In this document: piece after piece, positions 26,746 through 42,746 of the stretch
Position numbering within the stretch: position 1 is the stretch's first letter
Layout: each line of letters begins with the position of its first letter
DNA from: Lota lota
Lineage: Eukaryota > Chordata > Actinopteri > Gadiformes > Lotidae
Direction: 5' to 3'
NCBI GenBank assembly: GCA_026745465.1
Contig: JACYXH010000091.1
Location: forward strand, 1,672,501-1,736,500
DNA: 64,000 bases
Program-made: the position numbers and the translations under genes
The notes under the pieces: generated by a model
Databases searched by the model: none
Told to the model about the DNA's origin: nothing
What the model saw: the letters and a program-made list of their open reading frames with translations, nothing else

Positions 26746-29700
26746 ATGCTGAGATGCTGGGCTACAACTTGCATTGGACTGACAATAATGCTACAAGCAG
26801 CCAACGGACAAACTGGTGAGTTTAAATGACATCAAAATAATGATTCCAATGATTCAATTCAATTTTGGTGATCAAACAAGAGTTACATTTGCTTGTCCAG
26901 GAGCTGAAAATTTAAGGAATAATTCACCAATATACAATTCTGAAATCTGTTTATTGTTCTCACTCTTGAACAGTTCATTTACTACATTTAGTAATCATTA
27001 TTGACGATTTTGCCAAAAATGTGTAAGCCCTCATTATCAGGCTTCTAGATGGCTATGATTTCTATTGAACTCAATCCCAAAATGCACCAGAACACCGTCC
27101 ACAGGTACACCACCAGCGTAGCTCGTAGCTTAGACGCAGCTCAGAGTCTGATATTATCAACCACCAACTCCGCTCTCTCTTATGCCTCCTTCCTACATAA
27201 AATCTGTTCTGCTGCATGAACGGGCTTAAACTGATGTCACCTGCACCAGCTGCAGTCAATGTTTCTAACACGGAATCTCCAGAATCTGAATTAAATTAAT
27301 TGATATCGTGAAGTGGCTAGTGTAATGGCTTATGGGTAACTTAGGAAATGGTAGCTTGAGAAATGGTATCGCTGCTGTCTACTTTGAGCTTAGTTAAATT
27401 AAAATGACTATTTTAATAGCCTACCATGTAATGGTAGACACAGGAGTCATTTTGTTAATGCTGTATTTGACACTGTTATTCTTTATAAACAAATAAGTTA
27501 TCAAATGTCTGTAAAACAGTAGCTTTCAATTACCGTCGCTTGAGATCCACTCGCCATTGTAAAGCACCAGACTTGGGCTAAGAACTTGTGATATTGCCTT
27601 TATTTTGAAATGAGTCTCTCAAGTACATCACTACATGTGGCACTTGCATGTTGTATCAATTTTGAATCTGGATTTTGAGTTTTTTTAAATGTGAGGTTTT
27701 AATCCAAAATTTGATCTGAATATTGAATGTGTATGTATGTAAGGTTTGAATTGTTATATTGAAACTGAATATTAGTTTACAATTTGTATGTGAATATTAA
27801 TTATGTTTGTGATTTTATTTGTGATTGCATAATCCTGTATAATTTAACAGAATTCTTCGTAGTGAAGCACAATTTCTGTCTTTCTACAATTCTATTTCAA
27901 TGTTGAATAATTCAGTGTCAGTCTGTCGAAAGTTTCAAATCATTTAAGCAAAGATTCAACTTTCTGGTGGCACTGTTCTGACGCCATTCTTCAGCTATAA
28001 TACCTGCCACATCTGGACAACCGGAGGTTACCAGTGGTAGCAACGTGCCGCCAAATCCATCAGCTGAAGCTTCATTAGGTAATGTAATTATTTACAATTT
28101 CACATGAAGTAGCCAGAAATTTAACATTTTGAAGGATGAAAAAGGAAAAACCTTGAAACCAATGGATGAACACTGAATCCAATTTAATGAGGACTTTCTC
28201 CATATTTAGTGACCAACTCTACAACTACGGCTTCTACAAATGGGTCAACAAAACCCACGGCAATAGCTGGGAATTCATTTAGTAAGTTGTTACTTATTAT
28301 TACACAACTTCATAGTAACCAGAAACGATATCCTTTGAAGGAGATATATGTGCACGCAGACACTCACCCACGCACGTACACACACACGCACATACACACA
28401 CACACACGCACACACACACGCACACACACACTTATTCCTGGACAAAGAGTAGTCATACTTGTAGTCATAATGATTTTCTATCTTTGTGCTGCAAGCCGAA
28501 TTCAAAGAAGAATGAGGAAGCTGGCACTGTATTTAACTGTTTTTTTAACTGTGATGCTTTCTGAAACGAATGCTAAAGCATTATATATACAATGTTGAAC
28601 TGTTTTTCAAAAGTTTTACATTGTACTGTTGTGTTTGTTGACAACACATTGTCGGCGCTAATCCTGATAAGTTATCTGATTGTTTATATTGAAAACATTC
28701 AGATAATACTCAAATAAGATAATATAGTACTCAAATAATCCCAATGTAATTTGGTACTGATCATGTCAGCTTCAAACGATAGTGGCTTCCATTTTTGTGA
28801 CCCCATATGTGGAGACTTAACACTTAGCACGTACAGTACTTTGAGTCTACTTCTTTATACTTTTACATACTTTATATGGTGTCTATGGTGGCACGGTGCC
28901 ACCAGACACCATAAATATTTATTATGCTCTATCTTGCTGGTACAATCTGTGTAAAGTTGATAGTCAGTAGCGTATGTTTGCCACATTGTACCAGGTATAG
29001 CGACCCATTGATATCAATGTATCGCTTTGCTGTTTGTATTCAACACATCAAATACACATGGCATATACAGGGCCTGGAATCAAAGTGTGCAGGTGTAACC
29101 GTCTATTTATTTTGGATGCCTACATGTTGATTTCAATCACTAGGAATCCCAGCAGGGGTTAAATAATTTCAATTGATTGTGAAGCAATTGTGTCCTCTGC
29201 TGGAAGGTTGTGCCAGTGATCCCCCACTGTGCTGTCTGGGGCAGGATAACAGCTGTAGAAGGAGCTGCTTCTGTGACGTGGCTTGTCTTCGAATTGGTGA
29301 CTGCTGTAGTGACTTCACCACCACTTGCGTTACAGGTAAAACATTGTTTTTATTATGCAATACATTTCTGTTACATTTACAGAAATGTCTGGGTGTGTCC
29401 TAGGTGGGATGGAACGGTTCCATAATTCAAATTTCACACGTAGATTTGTTGGGCCCCTTTTCAAATAAAGTATAACCAAGTAAAACTTTGTGATCATTTG
29501 CTTCTTCTTTTTGTACACTTTATTTGGGCCAAGGGATATAATGTCCATTACATGCTACCTCATATTAATGGTGCAGTATGTATGATTCAAGAGTTGTAAA
29601 GAGAGTGAGAGGGGAAAAGAGCAGAAAAGAGAATGGTGCCATTTCTAACAAATTACACTCAATTAATAGCTCCAAATTTTACAGCAGCTTTAAGTGTAAA

Positions 29701-32217
29701 AGTTGAAAATGTTTCTCTTTTTTCAGGATTCCCAACAAATCAAACCTCTAATTCCAACAACGAAACAACTTTCCCTATATTTTCCTTTTCAGGTATTATT
29801 TTTCCTTTTAAATAAAATACAAAAAATGACATATTTTTTCATTTAAATCCTTTCATTTAAAAACATATTAAGTTATATAGCAAGTTATATTTTAATTTGC
29901 AAATATATATTTATATTTGTAATAGAGGGGAAAGTAAATACAATAATTAGCCAGTAAATAACAAAAATAGAGATCAATATTTTTTGTGCATGGTTAATTA
30001 GGTACTTCTAATTAGTTAATTAGGTTCATATCTGCCGATATTCAATAGATCTGTGAAATTGTAATATGTACACTACTTCTGTCTAAGTTTAGCCAGAAGG
30101 ACAGTCATTATTCACAATCGATATTCAGCTTTGTCCTGATTTTCATATAACTTTGTGTTTGTGTTCTTTAGGGAAGTGTTCTGAAGAGTCTCTCAAGTGT
30201 TGCTCAGGCTCAAATCCATTATGTTTCAATGGTTGCTTCTGTGATGAAAGCTGTGTGGTAAAAAGTGACTGCTGCCCTGACTATAAAGACACCTGCATGA
30301 AAGGTCAGCTGTTATCATTTAACAAAATAATTTTTTGTAATATATATTGAATGAATATAGCTAACAACAAACCTCAAATCAATGGGTATATTTCCTAAAA
30401 AGCATCACATTCGATTGGAACATGAAATGTATGGCAAATGTTCAGTTGTGGCTGATTGCATATCATGGAGCTCAAGACGTTGCTAGCGTGAAGTGAAGTA
30501 GTAACTATATATGTATGTATATATAAATTATTTGGATATAGGTATATATAAATTGGAATATAAACATATTTTTCATGTTTCCATTTGTATCCACTCTTCT
30601 CTCCCGTCCTCTCCTAGCAATAAACAACACAACTACAACAGTCTCTCCAAACAACACAACTACAACAGTCTCTCCAAAAACCGTCCCCACCACTCCAACA
30701 GGTACCAAATACATCTTAAAAGGAACGGTTCATCCATGTTCAAGCTTATTTTCATGTTTTAGATGTAGGGATCCACAAAACAAAGAATGAATGGACAATC
30801 GACGCAATAGCAAAAGGTTATTGCACACTCGCGCACTCAAAAAAGCGTATCTGCAATTACAAATGTCACATCATATTCAGTGCATTGTAGGACCCTCAAG
30901 GAATTTGTTATGTAGATAATTTGCTATCATAACCAGGACTTAACGCACACTCAACGAACTCAATCAACTCTTTTTGTGACGCTGGTGCAAACAGGTGTAG
31001 GGCTCAAAAACAAGACTCGCGAGGACAGGCAGGTAGAATCAGGGAGAGTAGTCTTTACTGGAGGCAATGGCTCGGTACACGGGTAGGCAGTTGAAGCAGG
31101 GCAGAGGCACAAAAGCGTGAGGCGAAAGAAGAGTCGAGGGGTCGAGATGCGGTCGGGGGGATAGTCGATAAATCACTAGGAACAGAATGCTGGGACGCTT
31201 GACACGGAGGTACAAAGACGAAATCGCACAGAAGGAGGGAAACACACTGACTAAATACAGTAGAAGGAAAGAGGTAATGAGGGACAGGTGAAAACAATCG
31301 ACGCGACGGGGAACGATCACAGGCGGGAAACACGGGCAGGGAGCGACGCATCTGGAACGACAGGAAAAGCCAGTAAAAAGTAACACAGAAAACAATGACG
31401 GAATGAAGGAAACAAAAACATAACTTAAGGAGCAGGGCGAGACGTGACACTTTTGTGTGTTGACATTCTTCTCAAGCATACTTTTTTTTAAGCTGGTGAA
31501 CTGGTATATAATATATAATATACATTATTAACCTCAAATCACTGGACTGTGAGTAAAATAGCATCTTAGCTTCTATTGACCTTGTTTTGTCTTTGAATCC
31601 TTTCAGATCTTCAGAAGTTGATCTTTGCCTTGTCCGTTTCTTTTGTGGCTCCATCCAGTTACAATAATTCGGTCATAAAGAATGGTCTTCAACAGGTATA
31701 GAAATGTATGCGTGTGCGTGTGCGTGTGTGTGTGTGTGTGTGCTTCATCAAATACAATACTTTGTCTCACTACTTACATTGCACATTTAGTTATTTTTCT
31801 TATTGCACAACCCCAGTGAGATGACCAACCGAACCACACCTATTTTCTCATTATTGTTCCCTAAACATTTTAGTTTAACAACATCAAGGCCGATTTGCAC
31901 GCAGAAGTATTTAACTTTGGCTCACAGTTTCTTCACAGATATTTCAGGAAAAATATATCTGTGGTTTGTTCAAGCAGGAACATGCATGCTTTGGTCATTT
32001 CACTGTATATGACAGCAAATTGAATAATATAGTAGTTTCCTAACTATACTATTTAATATATGGCTATATTGACCTATGTGTTCATGTGTTGTTAATTTGT
32101 CTCTTTCCTGTCTGATTCCATTTTCTTTTTGTTCATCTGTTGCAGGCTTTGTCGAAAATAAAGGACTATATAGGTGCAGACATTGACTTCAAGGTCCTCA
32201 AGATTCGAATCAAATAA
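26746..32217 (+). CDS. Secreted mucin-like protein with two somatomedin-B-type domains
   Basis: No gene name can be given. Nine coding exons: 26746-26815, 27995-28078, 28210-28281, 29207-29335, 29727-29792, 30172-30303, 30618-30701, 31607-31695 and 32146-32217 (stop 32215-32217); 265 aa. Residues 1-23 form a signal peptide (MLRCWATTCIGLTIMLQAANGQT). Residues 24-75, 119-140 and 185-212 are short Thr/Ser/Pro/Asn-rich mucin-like linkers with many NxT/S sequons and a repeated NNTTTTVSP. Residues 77-116 and 143-182 are two SMB-type modules with identical spacing C-x6-CC-x6-C-x3-C-x-C-x3-C-x5-CC-x6-C. Residues 213-265 look like a beta-helix-beta half of a SEA-like fold. Exons 2-7 are all phase 1-1 and so duplicable as cassettes. 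The weakest acceptor is that of exon 4 (GGAAG|GTTGTG). Likely extracellular; function unknown. Confidence 0.8.
29570..29694. mobile_element. MITE family M1, internally deleted copy
   Basis: The left end GGTGCAGTATGTATGATTCA and right end (TTCTAACAAATTACACTCAA ... TACAGCAGCTTTAAG) match both termini of the longer copies, but the centre is missing. It lies in intron 4 of the SMB gene, 33 bp before exon 5. Confidence 0.7.
31000..31452. mobile_element. Probable terminal part of a teleost transposable element
   Basis: A GC- and purine-rich block in an AT-rich intron, with AGTCTTTACTGGAGGCAATG, GACAGGTGAAAACAATCG, GAACGACAGGAAAAGCC and GGAGCAGGGCGAGACGTGAC. The style (ACAGGTGAAAACAAT, GGAGCAGGGCGAGACGTGACA end) resembles a widespread fish repeat that I know only by pattern. 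The minus-strand open frames here have low-complexity composition and I do not call them genes. It lies in intron 7 of the SMB gene. Confidence 0.5.
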
Positions 32218-32636
32218 GAACCCCCAAAAAACTTTAGTCATTCATTTATAGTAGGGGTATTTAGGTCAGCGGCACCTGCCTTGATATTATAATAATTACA
32301 CTGGGCCACAGTTTTCCTTAAATCATGTTGTAATGTGTTTTAACAATATCAATATTTCCTATGTGACGTATTTCTTCCTGGGGTGCTTTGGTGTTTGAGT
32401 ATTAACAGAAACACGGCCCGCGCCGCACAGTGCTTCAGCTCCGCCTGCGGTGTGCATGTGACCCACATCTAGCAAACTTCCTTGTGCTCAACATCATTTT
32501 AAGATGTGGCTTTTCACCTACTTTCTGCATTCAGGTTTTTGATGATATGCCATCAACTCCCAGTGTAGGCCTACTACATTTATATATCCATTGGTTTTGA
32601 GGTTATTTCACAACTGGACCTTTCAATATATTTAAC

Positions 32637-32642
32637 AATAAA
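32637..32642 (+). terminator. Candidate poly(A) signal of the SMB gene
   Basis: AATAAA about 420 bp downstream of the stop codon; the first canonical signal noticed on the + strand after the CDS. Confidence 0.45.
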
Positions 32643-32889
32643 TGCCAGTCCAGGGCATAGAGGGATTCTTACACATATGGTTTTGTAGCAGAAAATACAA
32701 ATTATGAGTATTTGCACCAATAATTACAGCTGATTAAAATTGTTGGAACAAAATATGCTGTTTTCTACAGAGAATGCTGTCATTGTGCACATTATAGGCA
32801 TCATGTAGCAAGCAAATATTATGGTTGTAATGGGCTCTGCTTCATTAAGTGTTGATGATGTGTTGTTATTTTATTATCATGGTCTAGCT

Positions 32890-33250
32890 TAAAGCTGATG
32901 ATTTGAGAGTTGTAAAGAGATGGAGCAGGATAGAGCGGAAGAGAGCAAGATTTTGAAACTAAACAATCCAAAAAACATCCAATCCCTCTGCTCCCGCCCT
33001 CCGTATGTTTGTACGCACCTGTGATGGACAGGCTAGATGGATTCCCCAAACCAATCCGGGAAGAGATACCCTGATTGGTCAGAAATTTGTCAGGAGCTGT
33101 GCAAAATCGAAATAGTCTCCTGCAGAGGCAGGCTTAGTCAACTTGAAACGGATATTATCACAACGCATTTCACTAATTAATAGGTGACTGCCATTTCAAA
33201 CAAATTACATTCAAATAATAGCTCTTAAATCATACCTACAGCACCTTTAA
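32890..33250. mobile_element. MITE family M1, copy 2
   Basis: The left end (GCTGATGATTTGAGAGTTGT) and right end (ACAAATTACATTCAAATAAT, then AGCTCTTAAATCATACCTACAGCACCTTTAA) match the copies at 24584 and 29570. The reverse complement of the right end (AAAGGTGCTGTAGGTATGAT, then TTAAGAG) aligns with the left end of copy 29570, showing terminal inverted repeats of about 25 bp. Confidence 0.7.
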
Positions 33251-33259
33251 ATGTGGCAA

Positions 33260-34090
33260 TTTCCTTATGAAGGACTTCGGAATTGACATGAGTAATTTGA
33301 GTGAAAACAAAACTGAATTTCTTTGCCTTCTTTGCCTATGCCTATGAGAAACATTTTGTTTCTCAAAATGCTCTTGTACAGAAAGACTACTTCTCAGCAA
33401 TGTGCTATCCTGCAATGTTAATATCAAAGCACCAACAGTCTATCTTAAACTATTCAATTACAAATGTGATTACATTTAAATACATGTCAATTTAAGTCAA
33501 TAGGTGTAGTCAAATATTTTACATTTAAGTATTTTTCTGAAAAATCGTCATTAGACCGCGGCTTAACATTGACACGTACGCCTATCTGTGTGCAGTAAAA
33601 TATATATGAAAGCAAGTTTACTCGTCCAATTAATATTAACATTTAATTAATGTTAGCCAAGGACTAATATTTGACGATATTTGACCATATCACTCACCTG
33701 TTAACATGTCAGTCTTCTCGAGCAAAAAACGTTTGTCATGCATTGACTACTATCGCTTGCCTTTGCGTCAGAAATAATGACGGCGTTAGGACATGAGTTT
33801 AATTGACCTCTTGACTCGAGTGGTTGTATTAATAGACTGTTGTGGAGTATGTACATGCAACGTCCCTGACAAGCGTGCATGTTCGCATGTCGGAAAGGGC
33901 GGGGCCAGAAGAGAAACGTGGAGACATTGATTGACATGATGCGTGCGCAAGGATATTATCACGATTACAGTAGAATAGCATTCTGGATTTGAATAAAGAA
34001 GAAGGGCCTGCTTTAAACGTGGGCTACTATATGATGCCAGGTGGTCATAATACGTGGCAAAAGCCACCATTTTTACATGAATAAAGAGTC
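33260..34090. other. Intergenic spacer, nothing recognised
   Basis: AT-rich to mixed sequence with no coding exon, microsatellite or element recognised. Confidence 0.4.
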
Positions 34091-34094
34091 CATT

Positions 34095-34327
34095 TTCTAA
34101 GGATGCGTCGAGCTCATGGTAGGCTAACCTATCAGGATGGCTCGAGCGCCCCGCACATTGTGTCAGCCGCACGAAGATGAATACGCAATTGTTTTGCAGT
34201 AGCTACATTTTTGACCGCCGCTCGGAATGTAATTACAGTCCTATTATACGAAGCAACGAAGCTATTGTTGTCGGAATCTCCGGATTGCACAGCAAGGAAT
34301 CCCGTCTCTCCTTCTTTCTCTGGCGAG
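34095..34327 (+). other. Possible 5' non-coding exon of lrrc24
   Basis: A GC-rich, CpG-containing stretch (GCTCGAGCGCCCCGCAC, GACCGCCGCTCGG) ends in a strong donor (GGCGAG|GTAAGG at 34327/34328). The first coding exon of lrrc24 is preceded by an acceptor (CTGTACCCACAG at 37050), which requires an upstream leader exon; this is the best candidate nearby. The left limit is arbitrary. Confidence 0.4.
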
Positions 34328-34806
34328 GTAAGGTGTACAGTAGAATCATATTCTCATCGTTAACAAGCGTGTGCCCATCTTGGATGTAGCCTTGACTAAA
34401 TTAGATCAACAAAGCATAACATGGGCTGCAATACCTGAGCTATATTAGGGATCGATTTCACTGATCTGCAATAACATGTGCAATAATTAAAAATAGATAT
34501 TAGAAGGGTTTGAATAAATGTGTGTTCATAATGAAAATTCGTCACATGGATTATTCTGTACCTGAGCTGTCAACATACATTGTGCGTCAATGTTGTCTGT
34601 GTTGTTTGAATATTATAATAAAACTTAATTAAAATAAATATTTGCAGCTGTAAATAAAACAATGACACGTGGTTTGGACGTGAGAAGAGGTAGGCTATTC
34701 AATACGATAAAGGTTTACCTGCACATTGGTCTTATCCTAACTGGCCACGAATTAAAATGATCCGCCGGTTAATACGTTTCTTAGATGATAGGGATGATTA
34801 ACACAC

Positions 34807-34906
34807 ACAGACGCACCCAGACATACAGTCAGTCAGACAGACAGACAGGCAGACATACAGTCAGTCAGACATACAGTCAGTCAGTCAGTCAGTCAGTCAG
34901 TCAGTC

Positions 34907-34939
<33 letters not shown>

Positions 34940-34963
34940 CACACACAGACACACAGACAGACA

Positions 34964-35046
<83 letters not shown>
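34807..35046. repeat. Compound (TCAG)n-(ACAG)n-(AC)n microsatellite
   Basis: Interleaved TCAG and ACAG tetranucleotides from about 34827 pass into AC dinucleotides from about 34961 to 35046, suggesting stepwise growth from one motif into the next. Confidence 0.93.
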
Positions 35047-35048
<2 letters not shown>

Positions 35049-35049
35049 T

Positions 35050-36134
35050 TGTATGGTGAGGCCTACTATACGTCCATGTAATGTATGTATGTCCAGGTAA
35101 ATAAACGAACTTTGGCAAGAGCAAGACAGAGACCTCACGGGAAGCAATGAGGATAATGGAAGCTGGGCACAGAAGGTTGATTTGTCGAGGAAGTGAAGAC
35201 TTACCTAGTGCAAACGTACCTAACCTAAGACAATTTAAAGATATTAAAGATCTTTACAAAAATGAAAAATCTTAAAAAAAAACATTAACCAGTTTTGTCT
35301 GCACTTTTTTATTATTATGTACCTCAAGGGGGACCAGTTCCCAACAAACCAGATGTCGGACAAAGAGTATATTGTTGTGGGATAAAGTGGGACACATTGC
35401 CAATGCTGAGAGGTTGTCTCAAATGTGTTTTGCGTGTGGCTTCAAGTCGTATTCCCCCCGTGTGACATTATGAAAAAAACTACTTGGAGAATTGCCTCAC
35501 GCAAGCTTGACCAACTTATAAATAGTTTCCCAGTCTTTGCATTTCTCTTTTCTCTTTCTTTGTAGTAGTTTCCACCATATTCTGCCTAAATATGCATAAC
35601 GTCTGACTTTGTGGTGACTCACAACTTTCCCTGTTTGGCTTAGCGTAGCATAAAGCAAAGACGGTGACAGCTTACCTGCACTTGATCCATATGTGCACAG
35701 TTTGATTGACATCTAACCCAGCCCCATGATGACAGCTTTCCCTGCTTTCTTCACAGCCATTGGATAAAAGCCAGATTTGAGAAAAGTGTCTATCCTGCAG
35801 TGGATTGACTGTTGAAGATAAGCGCCAATCAAAATGCGGGACATCGTCTCAATATGTGAGATGCGTGACAAGGGATAAATGCTCAGCAGTCCCTCATAAA
35901 GTGGGACCCCTGGTCAACCTACACCCCTCCTTGAGAAGGATCCCAGAACTATAGCATGGTTACAATACTCTATTCTCTACCACCTTTACTGTGTTTTCTA
36001 CGGAAAATATACACAGATACATGTATTAGTTAAAAACGCTAAATCACACATTAAGGCATGAGCATTTAACAAATTAGAGACTCAGGACTTGCTCAAACTA
36101 CTAATGATGTACACCTATGGTGAACCATAAATGG

Positions 36135-36170
<36 letters not shown>

Positions 36171-37050
36171 CTCAGCTTTAACTATGGCATTTAGATAGGC
36201 CCCTTTCAATGCTATGCTATGTCCCATGAATACAACACAGGATCAACTTAAAAAAAGTCCTGTTCAATTAAGTGGCCATAAAATGGCGTGTTGGGTGTTG
36301 TTGCAAAGGCAATAATGTATTTCTGGTAGAGAAAACTGTCAATAACTGCTTCTGACACACATGCCCACAGTCTATGTTAGTCATTTTGTGCACAGTGAAA
36401 TAAACAATCATGTATTGGAGCTAAACAATCTAACAGGACAAATGGTGTATTTTCACCCTCACATAACAAACGCATGTAGAAAGTAAAGAATGTATCTGCT
36501 TCATCCATGTTCTTGGTCAACTGATTGTTTCTATTCTGCTGTGAATCTGTGGAGGACTTAAAAGTGCCAGGGAACCTAAATGGTGTTTTTGTTTTGTGCA
36601 TGTGTGGAGCCCCGTCTGAAGGAGTGGTTAACGTTGCACCTAACTCCATGTAGAAGAACGGTGGCAGCCAGCTCAGATATGGACCTCAGCTAAATCTAGG
36701 CAGAAACTATGAGGGCTAAATGGAAAAATAAGAAGGAATGAACATAGCACAGCGATAACATGATGCATAATAATTTGTGCATAAGACAATGCACAATGTT
36801 GATCCTCTTGAGAGTGGTGATGGTAATGGTGTATCAATATTTGCTCTAAGTTCAACCTACAGTCCACTAGGCTGTATTACAGTGTTCCAACCGTGCTGTG
36901 TAAGGCAGTGATGCTGTACGAGAGGATAGTATCGGCTGTTATTTATTTTATCTACATAGATTGAAAAGGACACATTACAGTGCAGGTATTAGTATCACAC
37001 TGCATTGTCGTGCATTTTGGTCACTTTTATCTTCTTTGCTGTACCCACAG
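35050..37050. other. Non-coding, probable lrrc24 5' intron
   Basis: No coding exon recognised; a short TG tract lies at about 36138-36168. If the leader exon near 34.3 kb is right, this is intron 1. Confidence 0.4.
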
Positions 37051-37112
37051 GAGCCTGAAAGCTCGCACCAGGCCCGTATATCTGTCTGCTTACCTCCAGC
37101 CCCACCCCGATT

Positions 37113-42154
<5,042 letters not shown>

Positions 42155-42713
42155 GCGCCACGTGAAAACTAAGCTAAAGATAGCCAGAGATCCTACATGC
42201 TGAGTTGGGATACTTGACTCCGCTTGTTTCATTCCGCTTACTGTGCTTCTTGCTGACCATTTGTGTGTAAGACATAACAAAACAAACAAACCATCGCAGC
42301 GAAGGGGAAAAAACACGCAACGTGTCTAGAGAAAAGCACGCGTCTGGTGTCTCAAAGGAACGCCGTTCAAACGTGGAGGTTCAGGAAAAGGGCAAAGGCC
42401 TGCTGGGGGAGGGGGGGGGGGGGGACGACGACGACAAGGAGGATAAACAGACTTTGTTCAGGTTGACCCTCACCTCACCTGGGTGACCTGGAATATGTAT
42501 GGGTAGAACAATCCCCCCCCCCTCACCGCTTTCTCTACACTATAAGACTTGAGGTGATGTAGTGGCACTGGACAAGGTCCATGCGCTGGGGCGAGCCAGT
42601 TTGCCAGTAAAGGTGATTACTTACTGAGAGATGGCTTTGGCTACTGTGACTCACTCCCATCAGTCCAATCAAATGTTGTTTGCATAAAACGACCCCCCCC
42701 CCCCCCCACCCTC

Positions 42714-42746
<33 letters not shown>

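Noticed and set aside
31039-31479. 146- and 131-codon open frames on the minus strand
   Set aside because: They overlap each other in a GC-rich repeat-like block; low-complexity Ser/Leu/Phe/Pro composition; better explained as transposable-element sequence.
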